Source: Vibrio thalassae
GTDB taxonomy: Bacteria; Pseudomonadota; Gammaproteobacteria; Enterobacterales; Vibrionaceae
Assembly (NCBI RefSeq): GCF_900089835.1
Contig: NZ_OANU01000002.1
Location: 124,001-188,000, forward strand
Direction of reading: 5' to 3'
Length of the DNA stretch: 64,000 bases
Shown here piece by piece: positions 45,227-55,452 of the stretch. Below the pieces are notes generated by a model. The model had not been told where the DNA came from. It saw only the letters and a list, made by a program, of their open reading frames with translations, and did no database searches. Both the position numbers and the translations under genes were made by a program. The first letter of the stretch is position 1. The number at the start of each line of letters is the position of its first letter.

Positions 45227-45365
45227 CCCTAAGGTCGACTAAATGGACTGTAATGTACTGAGCCGATTGTGGCTGAACTCAATGGCGTGACACAACTAAG
45301 TTCAGACGGGACGTAGTATAAACTACTTAGTGGAAGTTTTGCTATTAACTAAGAAATTTAGCTAA

Positions 45366-45392
45366 CAAAAAAGGGGCATATAGCCCCTTTTA
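45366..45392 (-). terminator. Intrinsic terminator after rpsO
   Basis: On the minus strand AAAGGGGC-TATAT-GCCCCTTTTTT lies 27 bp after the rpsO stop, so pnp depends on read-through or its own promoter. Confidence 0.9.
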
Positions 45393-45416
45393 ACAAACTT
45401 TCTATTCAGACGCTGA

Positions 45417-45686
45417 TTAGCGACGTAGGCCTAGACGTTTGATTAGGTCTTGGTAACGACCTAGGTTTTTACCTTTTAGGTAATCTAGAAGTTTACGACG
45501 ACGAGAAACCATACGTAGAAGACCACGACGGCTGTGGTGATCGCCTTTGTGTGCTTTGAAGTGACCTTGTAGGTGGTTGATAGAAGCTGTAAGTAGAGCT
45601 ACTTGAACTTCTGGTGAACCAGTGTCGCCTTCGCCTTGTGCGTATTCTGCAACGATTGCTGCTTTAGTTTCTGCATTCAGAGACAT
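45417..45686 (-). CDS. rpsO: 30S ribosomal protein S15
   Basis: The 89-residue protein is full length, with the conserved [29 protein letters not shown] block that binds 16S rRNA. It has a good AGGAG-type site upstream and lies in the standard truB-rpsO-pnp order. Confidence 0.98.
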   Translation of the reverse strand: MSLNAETKAAIVAEYAQGEGDTGSPEVQVALLTASINHLQGHFKAHKGDHHSRRGLLRMVSRRRKLLDYLKGKNLGRYQDLIKRLGLRR

Positions 45687-45804
45687 AATTCTCTCCTAAT
45701 AAGAGTAGGTTTAAAAGTTGTAGCAGCCAATCTCTGATTCAGCCGCTACGCGAAGCGCGAATTATAGGGAATAATTCTAGCTAGAGCAAGGAGTATTCGT
45801 TGCT

Positions 45805-46758
45805 CTATTGAGCACTTTCTTCCTCACGAAATACAACCAAACGCTTAGGTGCGAGTTTGCCATCATCATTCATAGCACCAACGCCGATAAATACGCGCTC
45901 TTCGCCCATTGTCATGCGCACAGGCACATCAACAGGCAAGCCTGGAACCTGTACCGGCTGACCATGCTGAAGCATATCACCCAGCTCTGGCAATACATTC
46001 ACCTCTTCAAGGTCTTGCACCGCACTGTCCATTGGCATAAGTAATGGGTCCAACAATTCACGAGGCTGGCGATCTTCACGCTTGGCTTGTTCAAACAACT
46101 CATTGAGCTGTTCAAGAGTCACCATGTTCTCATAAGGATACTTAGCCACAGCGGTGCGACGTAGCATAGTTACGTGTGCGCCACAGCCTAGCATTTCACC
46201 CAAATCATCGACGATTGTACGGATGTAAGTCCCCTTAGAACAGTGTACTTCCATCTCAACTTCGTCACCTTCAAAGCGGTGCAAAACGATTTCGTACACA
46301 GTGATCTTACGAGCTTCACGCGGAACTTCGATACCTTGGCGAGCATACTCGTATAGTGGCTTACCTTGATATTTCAACGCCGAGAACATTGACGGTACTT
46401 GGTCAGATTCACCACGGAACTGGTCAATACACTCATCAAGAAACTCTGGCGTCACATTGATATCGCGAGTTTCGACTACTTCACCGTCAGAGTCAGAGGT
46501 ATTAGTACGCTCACCAAGTTTAGCGATAACACGATAGCGTTTGTCTGAATCTAATAGGAATTGAGAAAACTTTGTTGCTTCGCCCAAGCAAATTGGCAGC
46601 ATGCCCGTTGCCAGTGGATCAAGTGCACCAGTGTGACCAGCTTTCTCAGCAAAGTAGATACGCTTTACTTTTTGCAAAGCGTCATTCGATGAGATACCGG
46701 TTGGTTTATCTAGAAGGATAACGCCGTTGACTGGACGTCCCTTGCGACGTCTAGCCAT
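45805..46758 (-). CDS. truB: tRNA pseudouridine-55 synthase
   Basis: TruB makes pseudouridine at position 55 of tRNAs. The 317-residue protein has [24 protein letters not shown] with the catalytic Asp, and a C-terminal PUA domain. The ATG overlaps the rbfA stop by 1 bp, so translation is coupled. Confidence 0.97.
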   Translation of the reverse strand: MARRRKGRPVNGVILLDKPTGISSNDALQKVKRIYFAEKAGHTGALDPLATGMLPICLGEATKFSQFLLDSDKRYRVIAKLGERTNTSDSDGEVVETRDINVTPEFLDECIDQFRGESDQVPSMFSALKYQGKPLYEYARQGIEVPREARKITVYEIVLHRFEGDEVEMEVHCSKGTYIRTIVDDLGEMLGCGAHVTMLRRTAVAKYPYENMVTLEQLNELFEQAKREDRQPRELLDPLLMPMDSAVQDLEEVNVLPELGDMLQHGQPVQVPGLPVDVPVRMTMGEERVFIGVGAMNDDGKLAPKRLVVFREEESAQ

Positions 46759-47174
46759 TACTGCTCTTCTCCCTCAGCGCCGTTTTCTGCACCACGACCG
46801 GCTTCAGTTTGCTTACGCTTGTCTTCGTTCACAACTTCGCTTACTAGGTTAGACATACGCATACCTTCGACAAGCGTGTTGTCATAGTGGAAGCGTACTT
46901 CCGGTGTTAGGCGTAGGCGAATGCGTTTACCTAGCATCATGCGAATGTGAGCTTCGTGTTCACGAAGCGCTGCTAGGCTCGACTCTGGAGTCTGCTCACC
47001 CACACATAGGAAAGTAACGAATACTTTGGCATAAGCAAGGTCACGCGAGACTTCTACGTCTGAAATCGTCACCATGCCTAGGCGCGAGTCACGAACTTCG
47101 CGTTGAAGAATAAGAGCAAGCTCTTTTTGTAGTTGCTGCGCAACACGTTGTGTGCGGCTAAATTCTTTTGACAT
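46758..47174 (-). CDS. rbfA: Ribosome-binding factor A
   Basis: RbfA helps 30S maturation. The start is ATG 47174 ([19 protein letters not shown]), matching family N-termini; codons further up are not. The 138-residue protein has the KH-like core ([27 protein letters not shown]) and a charged tail. Confidence 0.96.
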   Translation of the reverse strand: MSKEFSRTQRVAQQLQKELALILQREVRDSRLGMVTISDVEVSRDLAYAKVFVTFLCVGEQTPESSLAALREHEAHIRMMLGKRIRLRLTPEVRFHYDNTLVEGMRMSNLVSEVVNEDKRKQTEAGRGAENGAEGEEQ

Positions 47175-47187
47175 TTTTTTTCTCACT

Positions 47188-47295
47188 ATAATACCCAAAT
47201 GACCTCAAAATGCAGGATTCAGAGTGCCTAAATAAACTTATATCAAGGAAAGTATCTGAAGAAATGGCGCACCCTTTCGAAGATATTTGGGTATT
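47188..47295. repeat. Palindrome-ended intergenic repeat, probably a small Vibrio repeat element
   Basis: AATACCCAAAT (about 47190) and ATTTGGGTATT (about 47285) form inverted ends of a ~105-bp segment between infB and rbfA. The inner sequence is not coding. It looks like a short non-autonomous palindromic element of the kind scattered through Vibrio genomes, but copy number cannot be judged from this window. Confidence 0.45.
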
Positions 47296-47330
47296 TAAAA
47301 ATGGGGGGATGGTATTAACCAGCCCCCCAT
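47294..47330 (-). terminator. Strong hairpin with T tail after infB
   Basis: On the minus strand GGGGGG-C-TGGT-TAAT-ACCA-T-CCCCCC is followed by ATTTTTAAAT. It lies between infB and rbfA inside an otherwise co-directional operon, so it probably attenuates downstream transcription. Confidence 0.75.
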
Positions 47331-47386
47331 GGCGTATTCAACAACCATCAATACTCAAGTAAAAAGCTGAGTAGCGATTTTGTCAA

Positions 47387-50107
47387 TTAGTCTAGAGTAC
47401 GTTTGATTTCAACGATTTCGAATACTTCGATTTGGTCGCCTACGCGAACATCGTTGTAGTTCTTAACGCCGATACCACATTCGTAACCGTTCTTAACTTC
47501 TTGAACGTCATCTTTGAAGCGGCGTAGAGACTCTAGCTCACCTTCGTAGATTACAACGTTATCACGCAGTACGCGGATTGGGTTGTTACGTTTGATAGTA
47601 CCTTCTGTCACCATACAACCAGCGATTGCGCCAAGTTTTGGAGACTTAAATACGTCACGTACTTCTGCAAGGCCGATGATTTCTTGCTTGAACTCAGGAG
47701 CAAGCATACCGCCCATTGCTTGTTTCACTTCATCAATCAATTGGTAAATGATTGAGTAGTAACGAAGGTCTAGGTTTTCTGTTTCAACTGCACGACGAGC
47801 AGATGCGTCAGCACGTACGTTGAAGCCTAGGATGATAGCGTTAGATGCTGCTGCAAGTACCGCATCAGTCTCTGTAATACCACCAACACCAGAACCTACG
47901 ATGTTTACTTTCACTTCGTCAGTAGACAGTTTCACTAGCGAGTCAGCGATAGCTTCTACAGAACCTTGTACGTCAGCTTTTAGTACTACGTTCAGCTCAG
48001 CAACGTCACCAGCAGTCATGTTAGAGAACATGTTTTCTAGTTTCGCTTTTTGCTGGCGAGCAAGTTTCACATCACGGAATTTACCTTGACGGTAGTTCGC
48101 TACCTCACGAGCTTTACGCTCATCACGTACTACAGTCGCTTCGTCACCTGATGAAGGTACGCCAGACAGACCTAGGATTTCCACAGGAATAGACGGACCC
48201 GCTTCTGTGACTTCTTTACCTAGTTCATCACGCATTGCACGTACACGGCCGTATTCTTGACCACATAGTACGATATCGCCTTTGCGTAGAGTACCTGATT
48301 GAACAAGTACAGTAGCAACTGGACCACGGCCTTTATCTAGGAATGACTCAACAACCACACCCGATGCCATGCCATCAGCAACAGCAGTTAGTTCTAGTAC
48401 TTCAGATTGAAGCAGGATCGCTTCTAGAAGACCGTCAATGTTAGTACCTTGTTTCGCAGAGATGTGAACGAACATGTTCTCACCGCCCCACTCTTCAGGG
48501 ATAACATCGTACTGTGCCAGTTCGTTCTTAACGTTATCTGGGTTCGCATCTTCTTTATCGATCTTGTTCACAGCAACGATTAGAGGTACGCCTGCCGCTT
48601 TCGCGTGCTGGATAGCTTCAACCGTTTGTGGCATTACGCCATCGTCCGCTGCAACAACAAGAACAACGATATCTGTCGCTTGAGCACCACGAGCACGCAT
48701 TGCAGTAAACGCTGCGTGTCCCGGAGTATCAAGGAAAGTGATCATACCGTTTTCAGTTTCAACGTGGTATGCACCGATGTGCTGGGTAATACCACCCGCT
48801 TCGCCAGAAGCAACGTGTGTACGACGAATGTAGTCCAGTGTTGACGTCTTACCGTGGTCAACGTGACCCATGATAGTAACAACTGGAGCACGAGATACAG
48901 CTTCAGATGTCGCGTCACGATCAGACAGTACAGCTTCTTCCAGTTCATTCTCTTTACGAAGAATAACTTTGTGACCCATTTCTTCAGCAACAAGTTGAGC
49001 TGTTTCTTGGTCGATCACTTGGTTGATGGTCGCCATTGCACCCATCTTCATCATCACTTTGATGACTTCTGTGCCTTTAACTGACATCTTCTGAGCTAAC
49101 TCAGAAACCACGATCGTCTCACCAATAACAACATCTTGCTTAGCAACTGTCGCTGTTTTATCGAAACCGTGCTGCATAGACGTTGGTTTAGCCAACTTGC
49201 CTTTTTTACCACGTTGGTTACGGCTACTACGGCTGCTGCTACGTGAATCGTCACGCTCTTGAGCAGATTTCTTCTTACGACGACGAGGTGCTTTTTCTTC
49301 GCTGCGATCTTGAGCATCTTCTGCTTCACGAGCATAAGAAGACGTCGTTGTATGGTAGTCAGCTTTCTCGCTGTCTTTTGACTTCTTCTCTTCCTCAGAC
49401 CAACGAGCTTCGTTTTCTTCAGCCAGTTTACGAGCTTCTTCTGCTAGACGAGCCGCCTCAGCTTCTGCCTTGCGTTGCGCCTCTTCTTCTTGACGGCGCT
49501 TCAGCTCGTCCGCTTCTTTCTTCGCTTCAGCATTCTTTGCGTTCATTTGTTTCTTAGCCTTTTCCGCTTCGTCGCGCTTTTCTGCTGTTGATTCTGCTTG
49601 GCGTTTTTCATCCGCGTCACGTTTTGCTTTTTCCTCAGCTAAACGTTTTTCTTCGGCTTCTCGCTTTGCTTTCTCTTCAGCTTCGCGCTGTGCTTTTTCT
49701 GCAGCTTCACGTTTGGCTAGCTCTTCGGCTTCACGTTGTGCACGCTCTTCCGCCTCACGATTTGCTGCTTCCTCAGCTTCACGTTTTGCTTGCTCGTCGA
49801 TCGCACTGCGTTTTACATAAGTGCGCTTCTTACGCACTTCTACCTGTACATCTTTGCTTTTACCGCCACCTGCAGAAACAGATAACGTGCTACGAGTCTT
49901 ACGTTGTAGTGTAAGACGAGTAGGCTCAGCATCACCCGATGTATCACCATGTTCTTTTTTCAGGTGAGTAAGAAGCGTTTGCTTCTCTTCATCATTCACC
50001 TGATCGCTCTCTGATTTATTAAGACCAGCATCAGCAAGTTGTTCAATTAGGCGATCCACTGGCGTACCAATTTCTTCGCTAAGTGCTTTAACCGTAAGTT
50101 TTGTCAT
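47387..50107 (-). CDS. infB: Translation initiation factor IF-2
   Basis: IF-2 is the GTPase that places initiator tRNA on the 30S subunit. The 906-residue protein has the IF2_N domain, then a long charged Glu/Ala/Lys/Arg-rich helix (about 100-300), then G motifs [16 protein letters not shown] and NKID (about 413-530) and the C-terminal domains. It follows nusA by 22 bp. Confidence 0.98.
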   Translation of the reverse strand: MTKLTVKALSEEIGTPVDRLIEQLADAGLNKSESDQVNDEEKQTLLTHLKKEHGDTSGDAEPTRLTLQRKTRSTLSVSAGGGKSKDVQVEVRKKRTYVKRSAIDEQAKREAEEAANREAEERAQREAEELAKREAAEKAQREAEEKAKREAEEKRLAEEKAKRDADEKRQAESTAEKRDEAEKAKKQMNAKNAEAKKEADELKRRQEEEAQRKAEAEAARLAEEARKLAEENEARWSEEEKKSKDSEKADYHTTTSSYAREAEDAQDRSEEKAPRRRKKKSAQERDDSRSSSRSSRNQRGKKGKLAKPTSMQHGFDKTATVAKQDVVIGETIVVSELAQKMSVKGTEVIKVMMKMGAMATINQVIDQETAQLVAEEMGHKVILRKENELEEAVLSDRDATSEAVSRAPVVTIMGHVDHGKTSTLDYIRRTHVASGEAGGITQHIGAYHVETENGMITFLDTPGHAAFTAMRARGAQATDIVVLVVAADDGVMPQTVEAIQHAKAAGVPLIVAVNKIDKEDANPDNVKNELAQYDVIPEEWGGENMFVHISAKQGTNIDGLLEAILLQSEVLELTAVADGMASGVVVESFLDKGRGPVATVLVQSGTLRKGDIVLCGQEYGRVRAMRDELGKEVTEAGPSIPVEILGLSGVPSSGDEATVVRDERKAREVANYRQGKFRDVKLARQQKAKLENMFSNMTAGDVAELNVVLKADVQGSVEAIADSLVKLSTDEVKVNIVGSGVGGITETDAVLAAASNAIILGFNVRADASARRAVETENLDLRYYSIIYQLIDEVKQAMGGMLAPEFKQEIIGLAEVRDVFKSPKLGAIAGCMVTEGTIKRNNPIRVLRDNVVIYEGELESLRRFKDDVQEVKNGYECGIGVKNYNDVRVGDQIEVFEIVEIKRTLD

Positions 50108-50129
50108 GCAACTACCTCCTTGCTGATTA

Positions 50130-51617
50130 TTATTCTTCGTTGCCGAACCAACAGATGTTACGTGCAGCCATGATTAGCTCGCCTGCGCGCTCTTCTGTTA
50201 GCCCTTCAATACCCTCTAACTCGTCTACACCTTGGTCTGCAAGATCTTCAAGCGTAGCTACACCTTTGGCAGCTAGTTTAAATGCCATTTCACGCTCTAG
50301 ACCCTCTAGTGCGAGTAGGTCTTCTGCTGGTTCAACACCTTCAAATGACTCTTCTTGAGCAAGCGCAAGTGTAGTAAGGGCATCTTTTGCACGGCTACGA
50401 AGCTCTTCTACAAGCTCTTCGTTTAAGCCGTCGATTTCTAGAAGTTCGTTCACTGGCACGTATGCCACTTCTTCTAGAGTTGAGAAGCCTTCTTCAACCA
50501 GCATTTCTGCAAAGTCTTGCTCGATGTCGAGGTGCTTCATAAAGTTTTCGATAGAAGCAATTGCTTCTTCTTGGTGTTTCTTCTGTAGGTCTGCAACTGT
50601 CATTACGTTCAGTTCCCAACCAGTAAGTTGAGACGCCAGACGTACGTTTTGACCGCTACGACCGATAGCTTGTGCTAGGTTATCCGCTTCAACCGCGATG
50701 TCCATAGAATGCGCGTCTTCATCAACGATGATAGAAGCAACATCTGCTGGAGCCATTGCATTGATAACAAACTGTGCTGGGTTATCGTCCCAAAGTACGA
50801 TATCAATACGCTCACCGCCAAGTTCACCAGATACCGCTTGAACACGTGCGCCACGCATACCAACACACGCACCTACAGGATCGATACGACGGTCGTTAGT
50901 TTTCACTGCGATCTTAGCACGTGAACCAGGATCGCGAGCAGCGCCCTTAAGTTCAATTAGCTCTTCGGCAATTTCTGGCACTTCAACACGGAATAGTTCT
51001 GCCAACATTTCAGGCTTAGAGCGAGTAATGAATAGCTGGAAGCCGCGAGCTTCTGGAGCCACTTTGTACAGAAGGCCACGTACACGGTCACCTGGACGGA
51101 AGTTTTCACGAGGCAGTTGGTCATCACGTAGAATAACCGCTTCAGCATTGTTACCAAGGTCTAGAATAATGGTGTCACGGTTAACTTTCTTAACCACACC
51201 AGTCACTAGGTCGCCTTCATTATCAATGAACTGTTCAACGATTTGTGCACGCTCAGCTTCACGTACTTTCTGTACGATAACTTGTTTCGCTGTTTGAGTC
51301 GTAATACGGTCAAATGTGACAGAATCGATTTCTTCTTCTACGAAGTCACCAACTTGAATAGATTCATCATCGAATTGTGCAGCTTCAATTGAGATCTCTT
51401 TTGTTGGGAACTCAACTTCCTCTACTGCCATCCAACGACGGAATGTTTCAAATTCGCCTGTTTTACGGTCGATTGCTACACGTACATCAATTTCGATTTC
51501 GTGCTTCTTTTTTGTTGATGTCGCAAGCGCGATTTCTAGCGCTTCAAAAATACGCTCACGAGGAACAGCTTTCTCGTTAGAAACTGCTTCTACTACCGCT
51601 AAAATTTCTTTACTCAT
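50130..51617 (-). CDS. nusA: Transcription termination/antitermination factor NusA
   Basis: The 495-residue protein has the RNAP-binding N-domain, an S1 domain (about 135-200), two KH domains (about 230-345, [27 protein letters not shown]) and two acidic C-terminal repeats (about 365-495), as in E. coli. NusA may act on the terminator before rimP to control its own operon. Confidence 0.98.
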   Translation of the reverse strand: MSKEILAVVEAVSNEKAVPRERIFEALEIALATSTKKKHEIEIDVRVAIDRKTGEFETFRRWMAVEEVEFPTKEISIEAAQFDDESIQVGDFVEEEIDSVTFDRITTQTAKQVIVQKVREAERAQIVEQFIDNEGDLVTGVVKKVNRDTIILDLGNNAEAVILRDDQLPRENFRPGDRVRGLLYKVAPEARGFQLFITRSKPEMLAELFRVEVPEIAEELIELKGAARDPGSRAKIAVKTNDRRIDPVGACVGMRGARVQAVSGELGGERIDIVLWDDNPAQFVINAMAPADVASIIVDEDAHSMDIAVEADNLAQAIGRSGQNVRLASQLTGWELNVMTVADLQKKHQEEAIASIENFMKHLDIEQDFAEMLVEEGFSTLEEVAYVPVNELLEIDGLNEELVEELRSRAKDALTTLALAQEESFEGVEPAEDLLALEGLEREMAFKLAAKGVATLEDLADQGVDELEGIEGLTEERAGELIMAARNICWFGNEE

Positions 51618-51650
51618 TTATCTAGCCTCTAAGCTTTTATTATTAGGGAC

Positions 51651-52106
51651 CTAAAATTTAGGGATCAGGTTAGCTTTAGAAATGTTACTTAGTGCCATTT
51701 CTTCTTCGTTGCCGTCAACAATGATTGTGACAGTCTCGCCTTCAATAGAATGGATTATCCCTTTCCACTTACGACGGTTACCTACAGCCATTTTCAGAAC
51801 GATGCTGACCTCGTGACCAATAAATTGTTCGTAGTGTGCTGCTTTGAAAAGTGGTCTTTCTAAGCCTGGTGAAGACACCTCTAGGTTATAAGCCACCGTA
51901 ATTGGATCTTCAACATCCATTACTGCACTTACTTGATGACTTACTTCTGCGCAAGCATCAACAGTAATACCATTTTCATGGTCGATATAGATACGAAGGG
52001 TAGAATGCTCACCAGCACGGATGAACTCTAAACCAACAAGCTCGTAGCCAAGTGCCTCTACAGGCGCTTCGAGCAATTCTGTAAGTTGTCTTTCTAAACC
52101 AGTCAT
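51651..52106 (-). CDS. rimP: Ribosome maturation factor RimP
   Basis: RimP assists 30S assembly. The start is ATG 52106 ([28 protein letters not shown]), with GGAGTGG upstream; the longer frame from 52157 reads through the terminator hairpin and is rejected. It has 151 residues, the family length, with the [11 protein letters not shown] motif. Confidence 0.96.
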   Translation of the reverse strand: MTGLERQLTELLEAPVEALGYELVGLEFIRAGEHSTLRIYIDHENGITVDACAEVSHQVSAVMDVEDPITVAYNLEVSSPGLERPLFKAAHYEQFIGHEVSIVLKMAVGNRRKWKGIIHSIEGETVTIIVDGNEEEMALSNISKANLIPKF

Positions 52107-52122
52107 TGAACCACTCCAGAAA

Positions 52123-52147
52123 CAAAAAAAGGGCATATAGCCCAATT
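52123..52147 (-). terminator. Attenuator-like terminator in the rimP leader
   Basis: On the minus strand GGGC-TATAT-GCCC is followed by seven T and ends about 17 nt before the rimP ATG. Its place fits attenuation of the rimP-nusA-infB operon. Confidence 0.75.
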
Positions 52148-52192
52148 TAAATTCCAAGCATTTATCTGAGCGTTTTCAAAAAGCTCAAATAA

Positions 52193-52217
52193 CAAAAAAC
52201 CCCGATAGTCGGGGTTA
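52193..52217 (-). terminator. Terminator after the initiator tRNA gene
   Basis: On the minus strand AACCCCGA-CTA-TCGGGGTT is followed by TTTTGTT, 124 bp after the tRNA 3' end. Confidence 0.9.
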
Positions 52218-52235
52218 TTTGTTGCTGGACCCTGA

Positions 52236-52284
52236 TCACTAAGAAAAAATAACACTCTAAAATACTAGTTAGTGTTTTCTTAGT
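52236..52284 (-). other. Extended AT-rich inverted repeat between tRNA-fMet and rimP
   Basis: CACTAAGAAAA...ACACT (52236 onward) faces AGTGTTTTCTTAGTG ending near 52284. It may form a long stem in the transcript, perhaps for processing of the tRNA-mRNA precursor. The pairing is seen; the role is a guess. Confidence 0.35.
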
Positions 52285-52340
52285 GTGCAGTGATTTTTTC
52301 ACACTGCTAAACTTGTAATCCATCAACACTTAGAAAGTAT

Positions 52341-52417
<77 letters not shown>

Positions 52418-52472
52418 TCCGACTTGCTGAGCATTATACGCTCACCAAACTGTATTACAAGTTTATAAATAA

Positions 52473-52556
52473 TGGTGCCGAGAGAGGGACTCGAACCCTC
52501 ACACCAAAGGCACTAGCACCTCATGCTAGCGTGTCTACCAATTTCACCATCTCGGC
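52473..52556 (-). tRNA. leuU: tRNA-Leu (GAG)
   Basis: This 84-nt class II tRNA has an encoded CCA, anticodon loop ATGAGGT (anticodon GAG) and a short variable arm. It lies between secG and the initiator tRNA, as in E. coli (leuU). Confidence 0.95.
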
Positions 52557-52590
52557 AACTAAGTTAATCGTCTATAAAAAAGCGACCAAC

Positions 52591-52926
52591 TTATTGAGGG
52601 ATTTCATCACTGCTTTTAGCAGGAACATCACTCGCTGCATCAACTTGCTGTTCAACAGCTTGACCTTTAGAAGGGTCAATCCATTGAGACTCATCTTTAT
52701 GAGTGTACATGTTGCCAAGTACTAAGCTGATAACAAAAAATACGATTGCAAAAATTGCAGTCATTCGGGTTAGGAAATTCCCTGAGCCACTAGCACCAAA
52801 CACAGTGTTTGACGCGCCAGCACCGAATGAGGCTCCCATATCTGCGCCTTTACCTTGTTGAATTAACACTAGGCCAATAACACCAAGCGCAGCCAACAGG
52901 TAAATCACAAGTAGAACTTGAATCAT
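52591..52926 (-). CDS. secG: SecG, preprotein translocase subunit
   Basis: The 111-residue inner-membrane protein has two helices (3-22 and about 52-72) flanking the conserved QQGKGADMGASFGAGASNTVFGASGSGNFLTR segment. It is part of SecYEG. It is transcribed toward the two tRNA genes. Confidence 0.96.
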   Translation of the reverse strand: MIQVLLVIYLLAALGVIGLVLIQQGKGADMGASFGAGASNTVFGASGSGNFLTRMTAIFAIVFFVISLVLGNMYTHKDESQWIDPSKGQAVEQQVDAASDVPAKSSDEIPQ

Positions 52927-53145
52927 TTGTCCACCTATGTTCCAAATTGTTGAGCCAGCGCCGCTTTCATTGCTACATGCATTGAAAACCTGGCTATGGC
53001 CTCCTAAGAGAAGGCGGTGGCAATACTAGCGAATGCCGCACTGACTGACAAGAGAAAAATGACAAAAATCTTTCGCCAAGCCACTAACCGCTCAAAAAAA
53101 AGGCGAAAAGCTCAATCGTTATAAAGAATAATCGGTTAATCATAT

Positions 53146-53186
53146 AAAAAACAAACAAGAACCAAAAGCAGTTTTTGGTTCTTGTT
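53146..53186 (-). terminator. Terminator after glmM
   Basis: AACAAGAACCAAAA (53154-53167) and TTTTGGTTCTTGTT (53173-53186) form a 14-bp stem. The minus strand continues TGTTTTTT. Confidence 0.92.
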
Positions 53187-53207
53187 GACGGGTATGCCCC
53201 ATTAAGA

Positions 53208-54545
53208 TTAACAGTTTTGTTTTACAATATCGGCAATGTGCTGCGCGGAGTCATTAACCAAGGTTTCATCCTCGCCTTCAACCATCACTCGAAGTAGCGG
53301 TTCAGTCCCTGATTTACGCAGTAATACTCGACCTTTATCGCCAAGATCTGCTTCAACTTTCTGCACCGCAGCAATGACAGCATCTGCTTCCAGTGGGTTT
53401 GCATCGCCACTAAAACGGACATTGATCAAAACTTGCGGATAAAGTGTCATACCACTTGCTAACTCATTAAGCGACATTTTGGCAGCTATAATAGAAGCTA
53501 GAACTTGTAATGCAGCTACAATCGCATCACCAGTGGTGACTTTATCAAGTAGAATAACGTGCCCTGAGTTTTCAGCTCCAATACGCCACCCTTTCTCTAA
53601 CAGTTGCTCCATCACATAACGGTCACCGACTGCTGCACGAACGAATGGAATTCCAAGCTGCTTGAGGCCGTTTTCCATCCCTAAGTTCGTCATCAGCGTT
53701 CCAACAACGCCACCTTTTAACTCACCACGGCGTAGTGCATCACGAGCAATGATATAAGCGATTTGGTCACCATCGACTTTATTACCCAGGTGGTCGACCA
53801 TAATAATTCGGTCACCATCACCATCAAACGCTAAACCAATATCAGCTTGTTCAGCTACCACTCGGGCTTGTAGGGCTCGAACATCCGTTGCACCAACTTC
53901 GTGGTTGATGTTCGTCCCATCTGGCTCAACACCCATTGAGATGATATCAGCCCCTAATTCGGCAAACACAGAAGGTGCAATTTTGTACGTCGCACCATGA
54001 GCGCAATCAAGTACAACCTTTAATCCAGCTAGACTCAGATCATGTGGGAAAGTACTTTTACAAAACTCAATGTAACGGCCCGCTGCATCATTCAGGCGAC
54101 TTGCTTTACCTAGCTCAGATGACTCAACACACTCGATCTCTTTATCGAGTTCCTCTTCAATAGCCAGCTCGATCGCATCAGGCAGTTTGGTTCCTTCCGA
54201 CGAGAAAAACTTAATGCCATTGTCGTAATAAGGGTTGTGTGATGCTGAAATGACAATGCCCGCTTCGGCACGAAATGTTTGTGTTAGATAGGCAACCGCG
54301 GGGGTTGGCAATGGTCCGGTAAAGATCGCCTTTAAACCTGCAGCAGAAAGCCCTGCTTCCAAAGCCGATTCCAACATGTAGCCAGAGATACGCGTATCTT
54401 TACCAATAATCACTTTTTTTGTGCCTTGTTTCGCTAAAACACGGCCGGCTGCCCAGCCTAGCTTGAGCACAAAATCAGGTGTAATCGGGTATTGACCGAC
54501 CTTTCCACGTACACCATCTGTACCAAAGTAACGTCGTTGTGACAT
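53208..54545 (-). CDS. glmM: Phosphoglucosamine mutase
   Basis: GlmM converts glucosamine-6-phosphate to glucosamine-1-phosphate for cell-wall synthesis. The 445-residue protein has the catalytic phosphoserine loop [19 protein letters not shown] (Ser near 102), the metal loop DGDGDR and the sugar-phosphate loop [12 protein letters not shown]. It follows folP by 21 bp. Confidence 0.98.
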   Translation of the reverse strand: MSQRRYFGTDGVRGKVGQYPITPDFVLKLGWAAGRVLAKQGTKKVIIGKDTRISGYMLESALEAGLSAAGLKAIFTGPLPTPAVAYLTQTFRAEAGIVISASHNPYYDNGIKFFSSEGTKLPDAIELAIEEELDKEIECVESSELGKASRLNDAAGRYIEFCKSTFPHDLSLAGLKVVLDCAHGATYKIAPSVFAELGADIISMGVEPDGTNINHEVGATDVRALQARVVAEQADIGLAFDGDGDRIIMVDHLGNKVDGDQIAYIIARDALRRGELKGGVVGTLMTNLGMENGLKQLGIPFVRAAVGDRYVMEQLLEKGWRIGAENSGHVILLDKVTTGDAIVAALQVLASIIAAKMSLNELASGMTLYPQVLINVRFSGDANPLEADAVIAAVQKVEADLGDKGRVLLRKSGTEPLLRVMVEGEDETLVNDSAQHIADIVKQNC

Positions 54546-54566
54546 AGTATTTCCCTAGTTTTATTG

Positions 54567-55397
54567 TTATATATTTGCTTGCATCATCTGGACTATCTTC
54601 ATCGCTTCAATGGTTTCTTTCACATCATGAACTCGAATAATTTGTGCACCTTTTGCCGCAGCCAACGTTGCACAAGCCAAGCTTGCCGCTAAACAATCTG
54701 CAGGTGCTTTATCAAGCAATTTAAATATCATCGACTTCCTAGACATCCCTGCCAATATTGGTAACCCAAACTGATGGAACTTTTCAAGGTGAGCCAGTAG
54801 GTGATAATTATGCTCTAGGGTTTTACCAAAACCAAACCCTGGATCAAGAATCAGTTGTTCTTTAGCAATCCCAACCTCTCCACAGGCTTTGATGCGCTGT
54901 TCGAGAAACGCTGCTACATCAGCAATCACATCATCATATAATGGGCTTGCTTGCATGGTTCTTGGCTGTCCCTGCATGTGCATTAAGCAAATGGGCACGC
55001 CAGCTTTGGCAGCAACCGCTAAAGCCCCTGGCTCTTGAAGCGCTCTTACGTCGTTAATGAGGTCAGCGCCGGCCTCGACCGCCTTTTGCATCACTTCTGC
55101 TTTGCTAGTATCGATAGAAATCCAAACATCATGACGCTCTCTTATCGCTTGAATTACCGGGATAACGCGTGACAGTTCTTCCTTTAACGTGACATCTGGA
55201 GCACCTGGGCGAGTTGACTCCCCTCCAATATCAATAATCGAGACACCGGCCTGAATCATTGCTTCCACTTGTGTGAGCGCCGTATCAACAGAATTGAATT
55301 TACCACCATCAGAGAATGAATCAGGAGTGACGTTGACGATGCCCATAACATGAGGGCGATCCAAAACAAGGGATTTGTTGTTTGCTTTTAAAATCAT
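54567..55397 (-). CDS. folP: Dihydropteroate synthase
   Basis: FolP joins pterin diphosphate and p-aminobenzoate. ATG 55397 gives an N-terminus equal in length to E. coli FolP (MILKANNKSLVLDRPHVMG); ATG 55406 is the alternative. The 276-residue protein shows GIVNVTPDSFSDGG, IDIGGESTRPGA and DPGFGFGKTLEHN. No good Shine-Dalgarno is visible, and the ftsH terminator's T run ends only 5 to 14 nt upstream, which is odd. Confidence 0.95.
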   Translation of the reverse strand: MILKANNKSLVLDRPHVMGIVNVTPDSFSDGGKFNSVDTALTQVEAMIQAGVSIIDIGGESTRPGAPDVTLKEELSRVIPVIQAIRERHDVWISIDTSKAEVMQKAVEAGADLINDVRALQEPGALAVAAKAGVPICLMHMQGQPRTMQASPLYDDVIADVAAFLEQRIKACGEVGIAKEQLILDPGFGFGKTLEHNYHLLAHLEKFHQFGLPILAGMSRKSMIFKLLDKAPADCLAASLACATLAAAKGAQIIRVHDVKETIEAMKIVQMMQANI

Positions 55398-55410
55398 GGT
55401 TGTCATAAAC

Positions 55411-55437
55411 AAGAAAAACCCCGAGCAAAACTCGGGG
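55411..55437 (-). terminator. Terminator between ftsH and folP
   Basis: On the minus strand CCCCGAG-TTTTG-CTCGGGG (55437-55419) is followed by TTTTTCTTG. It lies 16 bp after the ftsH stop and immediately before folP. Confidence 0.92.
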
Positions 55438-55452
55438 CTTAATTATTAATGC

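Noticed and set aside
49400..49800. Repetitive Ala/Glu/Lys coding pattern as a possible tandem repeat
   Set aside because: It is the charged helical linker of IF-2, normal for the family.
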